From positions 248,001 to 312,000 of the forward strand of contig JAIXQP010000006.1 of assembly GCA_027485675.1 (NCBI GenBank): 64,000 nucleotides of DNA. The letters are read 5' to 3'. A program made the translations under genes and the position numbers. Shown in pieces: positions 1 through 9,002 of the stretch (its first letter is position 1; every line of letters starts with the position of its first letter). Below the pieces are notes generated by a model. It ran no database searches, was not told the origin of the DNA, and saw only the letters and a list, made by a program, of their open reading frames with translations. This DNA comes from Terriglobales bacterium (GTDB taxonomy: Bacteria; Acidobacteriota; Terriglobia; Bryobacterales; Bryobacteraceae).

Positions 1-548
1 TTGCCGATCCGCTCCGACGGCGACACCGGCTCCACCGGATTCGTCCACCGATAGCTCGCGGGCGTCGAAACGCGAGTCGCCAGATCCAGGCCGGCCATCG
101 ACGGCGAGGCCTTGGCCTTTTCGACGAGCTCCGCCGCGTTGGTCGAAATCGTCGACAGCACCCCACGCATCACGCCGCGCGTGCGGAGATGGCGAACCAG
201 CTTCCGGGTATCGATCGAGTCGATGATCGGCACATTGGCTCCGGCGAGATACTGGTCGGCCGGGCTCTCGGAGCGCCAATTGGAGACGATGGGCGAAAAA
301 TCGCGCACCACCAGGCCTTCAATATAAGGTTTCGCCGATTCCATGTCGCCTTCATTGGCACCATAGTTCCCGATCTGCGGATAAGTCAGGACAACAATTT
401 GACCTGAATAAGAAGGGTCGGAGAAAATCTCCTGGTAGCCCGTAATGGAAGTATTGAAAACTACTTCCCCAGAGCGCTCCGTTTGCGCTCCAAATGCCCG
501 GCCCTCGAAGACTGTCCCGTCTTCTAAGGCGAGGAGTGCTGGATTCAA
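1..548 (-). CDS. carA: Carbamoyl-phosphate synthase small subunit CarA, N-terminal part (gene runs off the window)
   Basis: Carbamoyl-phosphate synthase small (glutaminase) subunit, which supplies ammonia for carbamoyl phosphate in pyrimidine and arginine synthesis. About 182 of an expected 360-380 residues are visible. The N-terminus reads NPALLALEDGTVFEGRAFG and is followed by TGYQEIFSDPSYSGQIVVLTYP and IGNYGANEGD, all typical of the CarA N-terminal domain. The glutamine amidotransferase domain with the catalytic Cys lies beyond base 1. The start is taken as TTG at 548-546, because GGGAGG sits about 9 nt upstream and no ATG or GTG precedes conserved residues in this frame. It is divergent from the cytochrome/DUF1549 gene at 644, with 95 bp between them. 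Confidence 0.93.
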   Translation of the reverse strand, partial: MNPALLALEDGTVFEGRAFGAQTERSGEVVFNTSITGYQEIFSDPSYSGQIVVLTYPQIGNYGANEGDMESAKPYIEGLVVRDFSPIVSNWRSESPADQYLAGANVPIIDSIDTRKLVRHLRTRGVMRGVLSTISTNAAELVEKAKASPSMAGLDLATRVSTPASYRWTNPVEPVSPSERIG

Positions 549-568
549 TTCGGGGAACCTCCCGCTGG

Positions 569-597
569 ATTTTACCTATTGGAACACATTGGGCCAA
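569..597 (-). promoter_or_regulatory. carA promoter (-35 TTGGCC, 17 bp, -10 TAAAAT)
   Basis: On the minus strand TTGGCC (597-592) and TAAAAT (574-569) are 17 bp apart and lie 20 bp before the TTG start of carA, with GGGAGG between. This is a good sigma-70-like arrangement with a normal leader, unlike the very short leaders elsewhere in the window. Confidence 0.5.
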
Positions 598-643
598 CCC
601 CTGGCAATAAAGGGCGCGGAAATGTTGATAGACTCTCGACAAC

Positions 644-3049
644 GTGCGTTTTGCAGTCTTCCTCTCGTTCTCGCTCGCGTTACCCGCGGCGGACCTAAAC
701 GGTTCGGCGGTCGCGCTCCTCTCCCAAAAATGTCAGTCGTGCCACGGGCCCCAGGTCCAGCTTTCCGGCCTCCGGCTCGACACGCGCGAAGCGATTCTCC
801 GCGGGGGCAAGCAGGGCGCCGCGCTCACGCCCGGAAAGCCGGAGCAGAGCCTGCTCTTCCAAGCGGTGTCCGGCGCCGGCAAGATTGCCATGCCCCCCAC
901 CGGGGCGCTCAGCCCGGCCGAAGTCTCTCTGCTCCGCGATTGGATCGCCGCCGGAGCGGTGTGGCCTGCCGAGGCCGTCGCGGCGAAGAAGTGGTGGTCG
1001 TTCGAGAAAGTCCAACCCGTCAAGCCGCCGGCGCTCGCCGATGTCTGGGTCCGCACCCCCGTCGACGCCTTCATCCTGCAGCAACTCCACGCCAAGGGGC
1101 TCTCCCCCGCGCAGGGAGCCAACCGCCGCACGCTCATTCGCCGGGCCATGTTCGACCTGCACGGCCTGCCCCCCACCACCGCCGAAGTCGATGCCTTTGA
1201 GAAGGACCCCGCACCCAACGCCTACGAAAAGCTCATCGATCGCCTGCTCGCCTCCCCCCGCTATGGCGAAAAGTGGGGCAAGCACTGGCTCGACCTCGTC
1301 CGCTACGGCGACACCTCAGGCTTCGAGCAGGATCCCTATCTCCTCTACGCCTGGCGCTACCGCGACTACGTCATCGATAGCTTCAACGCCGATAAACCCT
1401 ACGACCGCTTCGTCAAGGAGCAACTCGCCGGCGACGAAATCTATGAAGAGCCCACTGCCCAGCAGGGCACCGGCTACTACACCGTCGGACCCAACCGCGA
1501 CATGCTCTTCAAAGTCGAAGACATCAACCGCGTCGAAACCCTAACCGATTTCGTCGACACCACGTCGAGCGTCTTCCTCGGCCTCACCACCGGCTGCGCC
1601 CGCTGCCACGACCACAAGTACGATCCCATCTCCCAACGCGACTACTTCCGCATGCAGGCCATCTTCGCCCCCATCGTCAAGTCCCGCGTCTTCCTCACCT
1701 ACAATCTCGCCCGCCAGTACGACCTGCAGGAAAACACCCGCCAGTGGAAGCTCTACGATCTCGCCGACGAGTTCCAACGCATGCGCGCGCCCTACGTCAA
1801 GCGCCTCCGTGCCGAAAAGCTGGCCAAGCTGCCGCAAGCAGTCCAACTCGCCTTCGAAACCGAAGAGGAGCAGCGCACCCCGCAGCAGAAAGCGGACTTC
1901 GAGATGTACACAAAGAAAGTGGCGCCGCGCGACGACGAGGTCTTCCCCCTTCTCACGCCGGAAGAAAAGGACCGGCTCGACCGCATCAAGACCCGCCTGC
2001 TATCGCTATATAGCAATTACGCGCCCGGCCCCTTCTCGCCCAGCGTCACCGACTCCGGCCCCCTCGGCCCGCCCGTCTATATCCCCGGCAAAAACGCCGA
2101 GGCCGTGCCGGCCGGCTTCCTCTCCGCCCTCGGCGGCGGCGACATTCCCCCTCCTCCGCCCGGCTCCGCCACCACGCTCCGCCGCAAGGCCCTCGCCGAA
2201 TGGATCGCTTCGCCGGAGCATCCGCTCACGGCCCGCGTCGCCGTCAACCGCGTCTGGCAGGCCCACTTCGGCCGGGGCCTGGTGGCCACCACCTCCGACT
2301 TCGGCGCCCGCGGCACTCCCCCCACTCACCCGGAACTCCTCGAATGGCTCGCCGGCGAGTTCGTCGCCAAAGGTTGGAGCTTCAAGCACCTCCACCGCAC
2401 CATCATGCTGTCGAGCGTCTACCGCCAGCAGACCAAGCCCTCTCCCGCGGCCCTGACAAAGGACCCCGAAAACCAGTGGCACTCCCACTTCACGCGCCGC
2501 CGCCTCGAAGCCGAAGAGGTCCGCGACGCCGTCCTCCGCACCGCCGGCACGCTCAATCCAAAGATGTACGGCAAGCCCGTCGTCCCCGCCCTCGCCGCCG
2601 AAGAGCTCTACGGCATGAGCCAGCCGCTCGCGAACGCCTGGGTGGTCACCTCCGACGCGACCGAGCACACTCGCCGCAGCATCTACGTGATCTCCCGCCG
2701 CAACTTCCGCATGCCGCTGCTCGAAGTGTTTGACCGGCCGGAAGGCGTGCTGAGCTGCTCCCGCCGCGAATCCTCCACCACCCCCACGCAATCGCTCTCC
2801 CTCCTCAATAGCGACTTCACCCGCCAGCAGGCCCTTGCCCTGGCCGCCACCTCGCTAAAAGGCGACGAAGCCGCCATCAGCGAAGCGATCTTCCGGGCCA
2901 CGCTCGCCCGCAGCCCGGATGCAAGCGAACTCACGATGGCCCGCGAGTTCCTGACGAAACAAACCCAACTGCTCGGCAGCGTCGAGAAGGCCGCCGCCGA
3001 ACTCGCCCGCGGCCTCTTCAACACCAACGAATTCCTCTACGTCGACTAG
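644..3049 (+). CDS. Secreted planctomycete-type cytochrome c / DUF1549 / DUF1553 protein (first copy)
   Basis: An 801-residue protein with an N-terminal signal peptide. A cytochrome c motif, CQSCH, is at residues 30-34 (PSCyt1 type). A DUF1549 region follows at about 130-340 and ends near a second haem-like motif in [11 protein letters not shown] (about 317). A DUF1553 region covers about 500-770 ([15 protein letters not shown], then [11 protein letters not shown]). The family is abundant in Planctomycetes and Solibacteres and is thought to act in periplasmic polymer breakdown, but no reaction is proven. The start is GTG at 644. The gene ends 7 nt before its DUF1501 partner at 3057, so the two are probably one operon. 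A paralogous pair lies at 21303-25159. A possible -10, TAGACT, is at 629-634. Confidence 0.9.
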   Translation: MRFAVFLSFSLALPAADLNGSAVALLSQKCQSCHGPQVQLSGLRLDTREAILRGGKQGAALTPGKPEQSLLFQAVSGAGKIAMPPTGALSPAEVSLLRDWIAAGAVWPAEAVAAKKWWSFEKVQPVKPPALADVWVRTPVDAFILQQLHAKGLSPAQGANRRTLIRRAMFDLHGLPPTTAEVDAFEKDPAPNAYEKLIDRLLASPRYGEKWGKHWLDLVRYGDTSGFEQDPYLLYAWRYRDYVIDSFNADKPYDRFVKEQLAGDEIYEEPTAQQGTGYYTVGPNRDMLFKVEDINRVETLTDFVDTTSSVFLGLTTGCARCHDHKYDPISQRDYFRMQAIFAPIVKSRVFLTYNLARQYDLQENTRQWKLYDLADEFQRMRAPYVKRLRAEKLAKLPQAVQLAFETEEEQRTPQQKADFEMYTKKVAPRDDEVFPLLTPEEKDRLDRIKTRLLSLYSNYAPGPFSPSVTDSGPLGPPVYIPGKNAEAVPAGFLSALGGGDIPPPPPGSATTLRRKALAEWIASPEHPLTARVAVNRVWQAHFGRGLVATTSDFGARGTPPTHPELLEWLAGEFVAKGWSFKHLHRTIMLSSVYRQQTKPSPAALTKDPENQWHSHFTRRRLEAEEVRDAVLRTAGTLNPKMYGKPVVPALAAEELYGMSQPLANAWVVTSDATEHTRRSIYVISRRNFRMPLLEVFDRPEGVLSCSRRESSTTPTQSLSLLNSDFTRQQALALAATSLKGDEAAISEAIFRATLARSPDASELTMAREFLTKQTQLLGSVEKAAAELARGLFNTNEFLYVD

Positions 3050-3056
3050 GAGCCCC

Positions 3057-4433
3057 ATGTACACCTCCCGCCGCCAATTCCTCTCCCGCGCCGGCCAAGG
3101 CTTTGGCCTCGTGGCGCTCTCCGGCCTGCTGCAGGAGAACCTGCTCGCCGCGGCCAAAGCCAAGCGGATCATCTATCTCTTCATGCACGGCGGCGTCAGC
3201 CACGTCGACACCTTCGACCCCAAGCCCGCCCTCGCCAAGTACAACGGCCAGCCACTGCCGGGCTCCTTCGGCGAAGGGCTCGTCACCAGCCGCATCGACT
3301 TCCGCAAAGCCCGCATGCTCGCCTCCCCCTGGAAGTTCTCGCGTTGCGGCCAGTCCGGCATCGAGATCTCCGAACTCTACCCCCACGTCCAGAAGCATGC
3401 CGACAAGCTCGCCGTCATCCGCTCCTGCCACGGCGACGCCTTCGACCACGCCCCCGCCATCAACCTCCGCACCAGCGGCAACCAGTTCCCCGGCCGCCCC
3501 TCGCTCGGCGCCTGGACGGCCTATGGCCTGGGCTCGGAGAACAAAAACCTTCCCGCCTTCGTCGTCATGAGCGACGGCGCCATGAAGTCCGGCGCCGGCG
3601 CCTACGGCTCCGGCTTCCTCCCCGCCGCCTACCAGGGCACCACCTTTCGCAGCGGACAAAATCCCGTTCTCCATCTCGCCTCCCCCGCCGGCATCACCCC
3701 GGAAGCGCAGAAGGAAACGCTCTCGCTCATCGACCGCATGAACCGCCGCCACTTCGCGACGCGCGAGGAGGATTCCACTCTCGAAGCCCGCATCGCCTCC
3801 TACGAACTCGCCTACCGCATGCAGGCCGAGGCGCCGGACGCCGTCGACCTTTCAAAAGAGTCCGCCGCCACCAAAGCCCTCTACGGCATCGACGAACCGA
3901 TGACCGACGACTTCGGCCGCAAGTGCCTGCTCGCCCGCCGCCTCGTCGAACGCGGCGTCCGCTTCGTCCAGCTCTATCAAGGCACCAACCTCGGCGACGA
4001 TTGGGACGACGCCCATCTCGACCTGCTGGGCTCCCACAACAAGATGGCCAAGAAATCGGACCAACCCATCGCCGGGCTCCTCTCCGATCTCGAATCCCGC
4101 GGCCTGCTCGATTCGACGCTCGTCGTCTGGTCCACCGAGTTCGGCCGCACCCCGCTCGCCGAAGGCAAGAACGGCCGCGACCATCACCCCTACGGCTTCG
4201 CCATGTGGATGGCCGGCGCCGGCATCGCCGGAGGCCGCGTCCTCGGCTCCACCGACGAGTTTGGCCTCCGCGCCGTCGAGCAGCGCAAGGACGTTCACGA
4301 TGTCCACGCCACGCTACTCCGCATGCTCGGCCTCGATCATCTGAAGCTCACCTACCGCTATCAGAGTCGCGACATGCGCCTCACCGATGTCCACGGCGAG
4401 AACGAGTTCACCTCCTGGCTCCTCAACACTTAA
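3057..4433 (+). CDS. DUF1501 family protein, Tat-exported (first copy)
   Basis: A 458-residue member of the DUF1501 family, a sulfatase/alkaline-phosphatase-like fold. A twin-arginine signal, SRRQFLSRA, is at the N-terminus. Family motifs are HGGVSHVDTFDPKP early, a long middle region, WSTEFGRTPLAEG near residue 360, GRDHHPYGF, and a C-terminal HDVHATLLRMLGLDH. The start ATG has GGAG 6 nt upstream, overlapping the stop of the DUF1549/1553 gene. The two families are almost always encoded side by side, which suggests a joint periplasmic function. The stop codon overlaps the stop of the convergent ceramidase-like gene by 4 bp. The substrate is unknown. Confidence 0.9.
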   Translation: MYTSRRQFLSRAGQGFGLVALSGLLQENLLAAAKAKRIIYLFMHGGVSHVDTFDPKPALAKYNGQPLPGSFGEGLVTSRIDFRKARMLASPWKFSRCGQSGIEISELYPHVQKHADKLAVIRSCHGDAFDHAPAINLRTSGNQFPGRPSLGAWTAYGLGSENKNLPAFVVMSDGAMKSGAGAYGSGFLPAAYQGTTFRSGQNPVLHLASPAGITPEAQKETLSLIDRMNRRHFATREEDSTLEARIASYELAYRMQAEAPDAVDLSKESAATKALYGIDEPMTDDFGRKCLLARRLVERGVRFVQLYQGTNLGDDWDDAHLDLLGSHNKMAKKSDQPIAGLLSDLESRGLLDSTLVVWSTEFGRTPLAEGKNGRDHHPYGFAMWMAGAGIAGGRVLGSTDEFGLRAVEQRKDVHDVHATLLRMLGLDHLKLTYRYQSRDMRLTDVHGENEFTSWLLNT

Positions 4434-5773
4434 TCGTTGAACAAAGCCACCAACTGCTCCAACGCGGAGGCTACCATCGCCTCCCCGCCCCCGGCGGCAA
4501 TCCGTGACGAGATCACCTCATACGCGCCTTCGGCATACGCCTTCCGGTCCGGCACGTAGCCCAGGTTCCCGTTGGCCAACTCCGCCACTATCGTCACTGG
4601 AAACGGCGAGGCCAGCTTGATCGCCCGGCCATGTTCATTGAAGATCTCGCCCGGCAGGCCGACCCACGCCACGGACTTGCCCAGCGCAATCACCTGCACC
4701 TCGGCCGGAAACGGCTTCCCGCTGCGTTCCACAATGTCCATCACCTTGAACGCGTTCACCTGTTCATAAAACGGATTAGCGTTCTGCTTGCCGTAGTTCG
4801 CGGTGATCGCCTTGGCCTTCTCCACGTCCTCGGCCGGATAGGAAGCCGGCGCCAGATCCACCATCCGCGTCGAAGCCCGCACCGGCTGCACCGGCACCGG
4901 CGTCATCCGCTCCATCGTTTTCAACACCGCCGCGGCGAGCACGGTGCCGATGCGCGCCGCCTCCCCGTGCCCCTTCTGCGGCCGGTTATGCGAAACGTCA
5001 ATGTGGTTGATGTTCCCCGCGCAGCCGATCGTGAACAGCGTCGAATAGCCCGGCCCCTTCACGCGCTTCAGGTTCTCGCTTAACGCATACGCATAGTCCG
5101 CCGAAAACTCCGCCCCGCCCACGGTGTCCAAATGCAGCGCGAAGTTCACATAGGCCCCGTTACCCGCCGCCATTACGGCCACATCGGGGTCAATCGTCCC
5201 CAGCACTTTTTCAATCTTCGGGTTTCGCTTGCCGGGGTTCCATCCCGTCGTCCCGTCGATCATCCGGAAGCGGCGGATGAAGCTGATCGAATCCTCCTTC
5301 CCTACTCCCACGCTGATCTCGCCCGGCGTCAGCGCCGCATTGGCCTTCTCCACGCTCTCCGCCAGCAAGCCCGGAATCTTCGCCCAAAAGCCTTTCGCCA
5401 GCGCATCAATCGCCGGCTCCACATTCCGCAGCCGCGTCCCCAACTCCGGCCCCGTATGCGAATGCGTCGCCGAGATCATCACGTGCGTTGCCGGAATGCC
5501 CGTGCGGGCCGCAATCAACTGCCGCGCCTCCTCGACGAACGGCCGCGGGATCTGCACGTAGTCCACGGCCACCAGCGCCATGCGCACCCCCGCCTGCTCC
5601 ACCACCATCGCCTTGGCGTGCAGCGGGTCGTGCAGCCCTTCGTTCAGGCGGACATAGTAGTAACCCGCCATCGGCATCTTCGCCGGCGGCGTGATGTCCA
5701 CCTCCGCCCGTCCCACCTTCCACTGCGCCGCCGCAGCGGACGTCCACAACACCAGCCAAGCCAATCGCATCAT
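4430..5773 (-). CDS. Neutral/alkaline ceramidase-like secreted hydrolase
   Basis: A 447-residue protein with a signal peptide ending near AAAAQ. The mature start, GRAEVDITPP, followed by MAGYYYVRLNEGLHDPLHAKAM (seen in pieces), matches the N-terminal domain of neutral/non-lysosomal ceramidases, as does the metal-binding-like ATHSHTGPE at about residues 105-113. It lacks the extra C-terminal domain of true ceramidases, so the substrate need not be ceramide. Bacteria of this group carry many such short forms. A -10 TAGGAT lies 7 nt before the ATG at 5773, and a second in-frame ATG follows immediately at 5770. It is divergent from metX with 26 bp between the starts. Confidence 0.75.
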   Translation of the reverse strand: MMRLAWLVLWTSAAAAQWKVGRAEVDITPPAKMPMAGYYYVRLNEGLHDPLHAKAMVVEQAGVRMALVAVDYVQIPRPFVEEARQLIAARTGIPATHVMISATHSHTGPELGTRLRNVEPAIDALAKGFWAKIPGLLAESVEKANAALTPGEISVGVGKEDSISFIRRFRMIDGTTGWNPGKRNPKIEKVLGTIDPDVAVMAAGNGAYVNFALHLDTVGGAEFSADYAYALSENLKRVKGPGYSTLFTIGCAGNINHIDVSHNRPQKGHGEAARIGTVLAAAVLKTMERMTPVPVQPVRASTRMVDLAPASYPAEDVEKAKAITANYGKQNANPFYEQVNAFKVMDIVERSGKPFPAEVQVIALGKSVAWVGLPGEIFNEHGRAIKLASPFPVTIVAELANGNLGYVPDRKAYAEGAYEVISSRIAAGGGEAMVASALEQLVALFND

Positions 5774-5779
5774 GCCTGT

Positions 5780-5786
5780 TATCCTA
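5780..5786. promoter_or_regulatory. Symmetric -10 element TATCCTA between ceramidase-like gene and metX
   Basis: The heptamer reads TATCCT on the plus strand (14 nt before the metX ATG) and TAGGAT on the minus strand (7 nt before the ATG at 5773). Only 26 bp separate the two start codons, so both promoters must use the same patch and each -35 region would lie inside the opposite gene. Confidence 0.45.
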
Positions 5787-5799
5787 AGGGATTCCAGTC

Positions 5800-6891
5800 A
5801 TGGTCGTTTCCACGCAGACGAAGCGATTCGATTCCTTGGAGCTTGATTGTGGGGTCACCCTCGCTCCGGTCGATGTAGCTTACCAAACCTACGGAACGTT
5901 GAACGCCGATCGTTCGAACGCCATCCTGATCACGCACGCCTTCTCGGGCGACGCGCACGCCGCCGGGATCGACCCGCAAACCCAGCAAAAAGGCTGGTGG
6001 GACAGCATGATCGGCCCCGGCAAGGGTTTCGATACGGATCAGTACTTTGTCATCTGCTCGAATGTCCTCGGCGGCTGCCGCGGCACCACCGGCCCCGGCT
6101 CCGTCGACCCCGCCACCGGCGAGATCTTCGGCATGACCTTCCCGGTCATCACTATCGGCGACATGGTCCGCCTCCAGGCCAGGCTCATCGAATCGCTCGG
6201 TATTGAACGGTTGCTCTGCGTCGCCGGGGGCTCCATGGGCGGCATGCAGGTGCTCGAATGGGCCGCGCGCTTCCCGGACCGCGTCGCCTCCGCCATTCCC
6301 ATCGCCACCACGCCGCGCCACAGCGCGCAACAGATCGCCTTCAACGAAGTCGGCCGCCAAGCCATCATGGCCGACCCCGATTGGAACGACGGCAACTACT
6401 ACGGCGGCAAGCTCCCCGGCCGCGGCCTCGCCGTCGCGCGCATGGTGGGCCACATCACCTACATGAGCGATGAGTCGATGCGCCAGAAGTTCGGCCGCCG
6501 CCAGCGCGAGGACCAGGGCATCTTCGAAGTGGAAAGCTACCTGCGCTACCGCGGCAGCCAGTTCGTCGACCGCTTCGATGCGAACTCCTACCTCTACATC
6601 ACGAAAGCCATGGACCTGTTCGACCTCGCCGCCGGCCAGCAGTCCCTGACCGCCGTGCTCGAACGCTCGAAGACCAAGTTCCTCGTCATCAGCTTCACCT
6701 CCGATTGGCTCTACCCCTCCTATCAATCGCAGGAGGTGGTCAACGCCCTGCGCCGCCGCAACCAGGACGTCGCCTACATCGAACTCACCTCCAAGTACGG
6801 CCATGACGCCTTCCTCGTCGAAGTCGACGAGCAAACCGAAATCGTCAAGGGATTCCTCCATCGCGTCACCAAAGGAGTCAACCGCCGATGA
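5800..6891 (+). CDS. metX: Homoserine O-acetyltransferase
   Basis: A 363-residue alpha/beta-hydrolase-fold acyltransferase that activates homoserine with an acyl-CoA, the first committed step of methionine synthesis. Family motifs are HAFSGDAHAAG, NVLGGCRGTTGP and the nucleophile elbow AGGSMGGMQ with the catalytic Ser at residue 145. The Asp and His of the triad are expected in FTSDWLYP and KYGHDAFLVE near the C-terminus. Length fits MetX. Acetyl rather than succinyl specificity is inferred from family resemblance only. It overlaps metW by 4 bp (ATGA), a classic metXW pair. Confidence 0.95.
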   Translation: MVVSTQTKRFDSLELDCGVTLAPVDVAYQTYGTLNADRSNAILITHAFSGDAHAAGIDPQTQQKGWWDSMIGPGKGFDTDQYFVICSNVLGGCRGTTGPGSVDPATGEIFGMTFPVITIGDMVRLQARLIESLGIERLLCVAGGSMGGMQVLEWAARFPDRVASAIPIATTPRHSAQQIAFNEVGRQAIMADPDWNDGNYYGGKLPGRGLAVARMVGHITYMSDESMRQKFGRRQREDQGIFEVESYLRYRGSQFVDRFDANSYLYITKAMDLFDLAAGQQSLTAVLERSKTKFLVISFTSDWLYPSYQSQEVVNALRRRNQDVAYIELTSKYGHDAFLVEVDEQTEIVKGFLHRVTKGVNRR

Positions 6892-7517
6892 CTGCCGCCC
6901 GCCAGCACGATCCCTTCGTCCGCGACCTGCTCGGCCGCGGCGACTACGCCATCTTCAGCGAAATCGTCGCCCCCCAAACCTGCGTCCTCGATCTCGGCTG
7001 CGGCGACGGCGAACTGCTCAGTTGGCTGGCCGAAAACAAAGACGTCGACGCCCGCGGCGTCGAGATGGATGCCGCCAAAGTCCAGAAGGCGATCGCCAAG
7101 GGCGTCAGTTGCTACCAGGGCAATCTCGAAGAGTGCCTCGCCGACTATCCCGATGGCGCCTTCGATTACGTCATCCTCAGCCAGACGCTGCAGGAAGTCC
7201 GCCGCCCCTTGCAAGTGATGAACGAGATGCTGCGCGTCGGCCACCGCGCCATCGTCGCCTTTCCGAACTTCGGCCACTGGCGCGTCCGCCTGGCCCATCT
7301 GCTCACCGGCCGGGCCCCGAAAACCACGCGCTTCCCGCACGAATGGTACGACTCGCCGAACATCCATTTCTTCACCGTCGACGATTTTGAAATTCTCGTC
7401 GCCAAAGAGAACTGGCACATTGAAAAGCGCGTCTTTCTCGATGACAACCGCGAAGTGAAAATGCTTCCGAACCTCCTCGCCGAAACCGCCGTCTACCTGG
7501 TCCGCCGCAAGAGCTAA
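6888..7517 (+). CDS. metW: Methionine biosynthesis protein MetW
   Basis: A 209-residue SAM-methyltransferase-fold protein. The SAM-binding motif VLDLGCGDGEL is near residue 33 and the MetW-specific SQTLQEVRRP and NFGHWRVR segments follow. MetW partners MetX in homoserine acylation in many bacteria, and no methyl transfer has been firmly assigned. Its ATG overlaps the metX stop, so translation is coupled. The sulfatase gene that follows has its own TATAAT. Confidence 0.93.
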   Translation: MTAARQHDPFVRDLLGRGDYAIFSEIVAPQTCVLDLGCGDGELLSWLAENKDVDARGVEMDAAKVQKAIAKGVSCYQGNLEECLADYPDGAFDYVILSQTLQEVRRPLQVMNEMLRVGHRAIVAFPNFGHWRVRLAHLLTGRAPKTTRFPHEWYDSPNIHFFTVDDFEILVAKENWHIEKRVFLDDNREVKMLPNLLAETAVYLVRRKS

Positions 7518-7522
7518 CCCGA

Positions 7523-7528
7523 TATAAT
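7523..7528 (+). promoter_or_regulatory. -10 TATAAT of the sulfatase gene
   Basis: A perfect TATAAT ends 10 nt before the ATG at 7539, with GGGAG between. Because the hexamer overlaps the ATG at 7527, that upstream ATG cannot be the start. The predicted leader is only about 3-4 nt. Confidence 0.55.
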
Positions 7529-7538
7529 GCGCGGGAGC

Positions 7539-8999
7539 ATGATCACCCGCCGCGCCTTCCTCGCCTCCGCCGCGCTTGCCGCCGCAGCGCCCCCCGCCCA
7601 GCCCAATGTCCTGTTTATCTCCGTCGACGACATGAACGACTGGGTCGGCTGTCTCCGCGGCTACCCCGGCGTCCAAACGCCAAACATCGACCGCCTCGCC
7701 CAGCGCGGCGTCCTCTTCGCGAACGCCCACTGCGCCTCCCCCCTCTGCAACCCCTCCCGCGCCGCTCTCCTCCTCGGCCAGCGCCCCTCCACCACCGGCA
7801 TGTACAACAACGACCAGTTCTGGCCGCCCGTCCTCCCGGACGCCGTCTCCATGCCGTCGTACTTCAAACAGAACGGCTACCACGTCGCCGGCGCCGGCAA
7901 GGTCTTCCATCACACCGCCGGCAACAATCCGCCCTCCCAATGGGACGAGTTCCAACTGCAGGTCTTCGACGACCCGTGGTATCGCCGCGCCGACTGGTAC
8001 CCCTGGAATAAGCGCGTCCCCACCCCGCCCGGCGTCCCGCTCAACGGCCTCGATAACTTCCAGGGCGAGTTCGATTGGGGCGTCCTCCCCAATCCGGAGC
8101 AGGCCTACGGCGACCAGCGCGCCATCGAGTTCGGCACAAAGTTCCTCGCGAAGTCGCACGCCAAGCCCTTCTTCCTGGCCATCGGCTTGTGGCACCCGCA
8201 CATCCCGATGTACGCTCCGCAGAAGTACTTTGACCTCTATCCCCCCGATAAGGTCAAGCTCCCCGAAGCCCCCTCCGACGATCTCAACGACGTCCCGAAA
8301 ATGGGCCAGGAGTTCGCCGCCTTCCGCCGCTCCGAGCACGAGCGCATCGTCTCCACCGGCAAGCACAAGGACGCCGTCCGCTCCTATCTCGCCTGCATCA
8401 CCTTCGCCGACGCCATGGTCGGCCAACTCCTCGACGCCCTAGATAAATCGGCCCACGCCAAGAACACGGTGATCGTCTTCTGGAGCGACAACGGCTGGCA
8501 TCTCGGCGAAAAGCAGCACTGGCACAAGTCCACGCTCTGGCAGCGCTCCACGCACATTCCGCTCATCATCGCCGGCCCCGGCACCGCCAAGCCCGGCGTC
8601 GCCCGCCCGCAAGCCGTCAGCCTGCTCGATCTCTACCCCACGCTCGTTGAACTCTGCGGCCTGCCGAAGAACCCCCGCAACGAAGGCCTCAGCCTCGTCC
8701 CCCAACTCCGCAACCCCAAAGCCAAGCGCCCGCCCGCCGTCATCACCTATCTCGAAGGCAACCACGCCGTCCGCACCGAACGCTGGCGCTACATTCGCTA
8801 CCGCGACAACACCGAAGAGCTCTACGATTGCATCGCCGACCCCAACGAATGGCGCAACCTCGCCGGCGACCCGGCCCACACCAAGCTAAAGGCCGAACTC
8901 GCCCGCTACCTGCCCACCACCAACGCCAAGGCTCAACCCCTCCGCACGGAGTTCGATTTCGACTTCGCCACCAACACCTATCGCCGAAAAGGAAACTAG
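7539..8999 (+). CDS. Type I sulfatase, iduronate-2-sulfatase-like, exported
   Basis: A 486-residue sulfatase. A Tat-like signal, ITRRAFLASAALAAAA, precedes the catalytic domain. Metal ligands are in SVDDMNDW (Asp30, Asp31). The active-site Cys70 is in CNPSRAALLLGQ, which fits C-x-P-S-R and implies conversion to formylglycine by an anaerobic or FGE-type maturase encoded elsewhere. The second metal site is WSDNGWHLGEKQHWHKSTLW, and the C-terminus (TEELYDCIADPNEWRN) is typical of iduronate-2-sulfatase-like enzymes. The likely substrate is a sulfated glycan. The downstream propeller gene follows after 3 nt. Confidence 0.9.
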   Translation: MITRRAFLASAALAAAAPPAQPNVLFISVDDMNDWVGCLRGYPGVQTPNIDRLAQRGVLFANAHCASPLCNPSRAALLLGQRPSTTGMYNNDQFWPPVLPDAVSMPSYFKQNGYHVAGAGKVFHHTAGNNPPSQWDEFQLQVFDDPWYRRADWYPWNKRVPTPPGVPLNGLDNFQGEFDWGVLPNPEQAYGDQRAIEFGTKFLAKSHAKPFFLAIGLWHPHIPMYAPQKYFDLYPPDKVKLPEAPSDDLNDVPKMGQEFAAFRRSEHERIVSTGKHKDAVRSYLACITFADAMVGQLLDALDKSAHAKNTVIVFWSDNGWHLGEKQHWHKSTLWQRSTHIPLIIAGPGTAKPGVARPQAVSLLDLYPTLVELCGLPKNPRNEGLSLVPQLRNPKAKRPPAVITYLEGNHAVRTERWRYIRYRDNTEELYDCIADPNEWRNLAGDPAHTKLKAELARYLPTTNAKAQPLRTEFDFDFATNTYRRKGN

Positions 9000-9002
9000 C
9001 CC

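Noticed and set aside
3344-4507. Plus-strand 387-codon ORF rich in Arg and Pro inside the DUF1501 gene
   Set aside because: Shadow frame of the real gene; composition is RPRR-type, no motif, no RBS.
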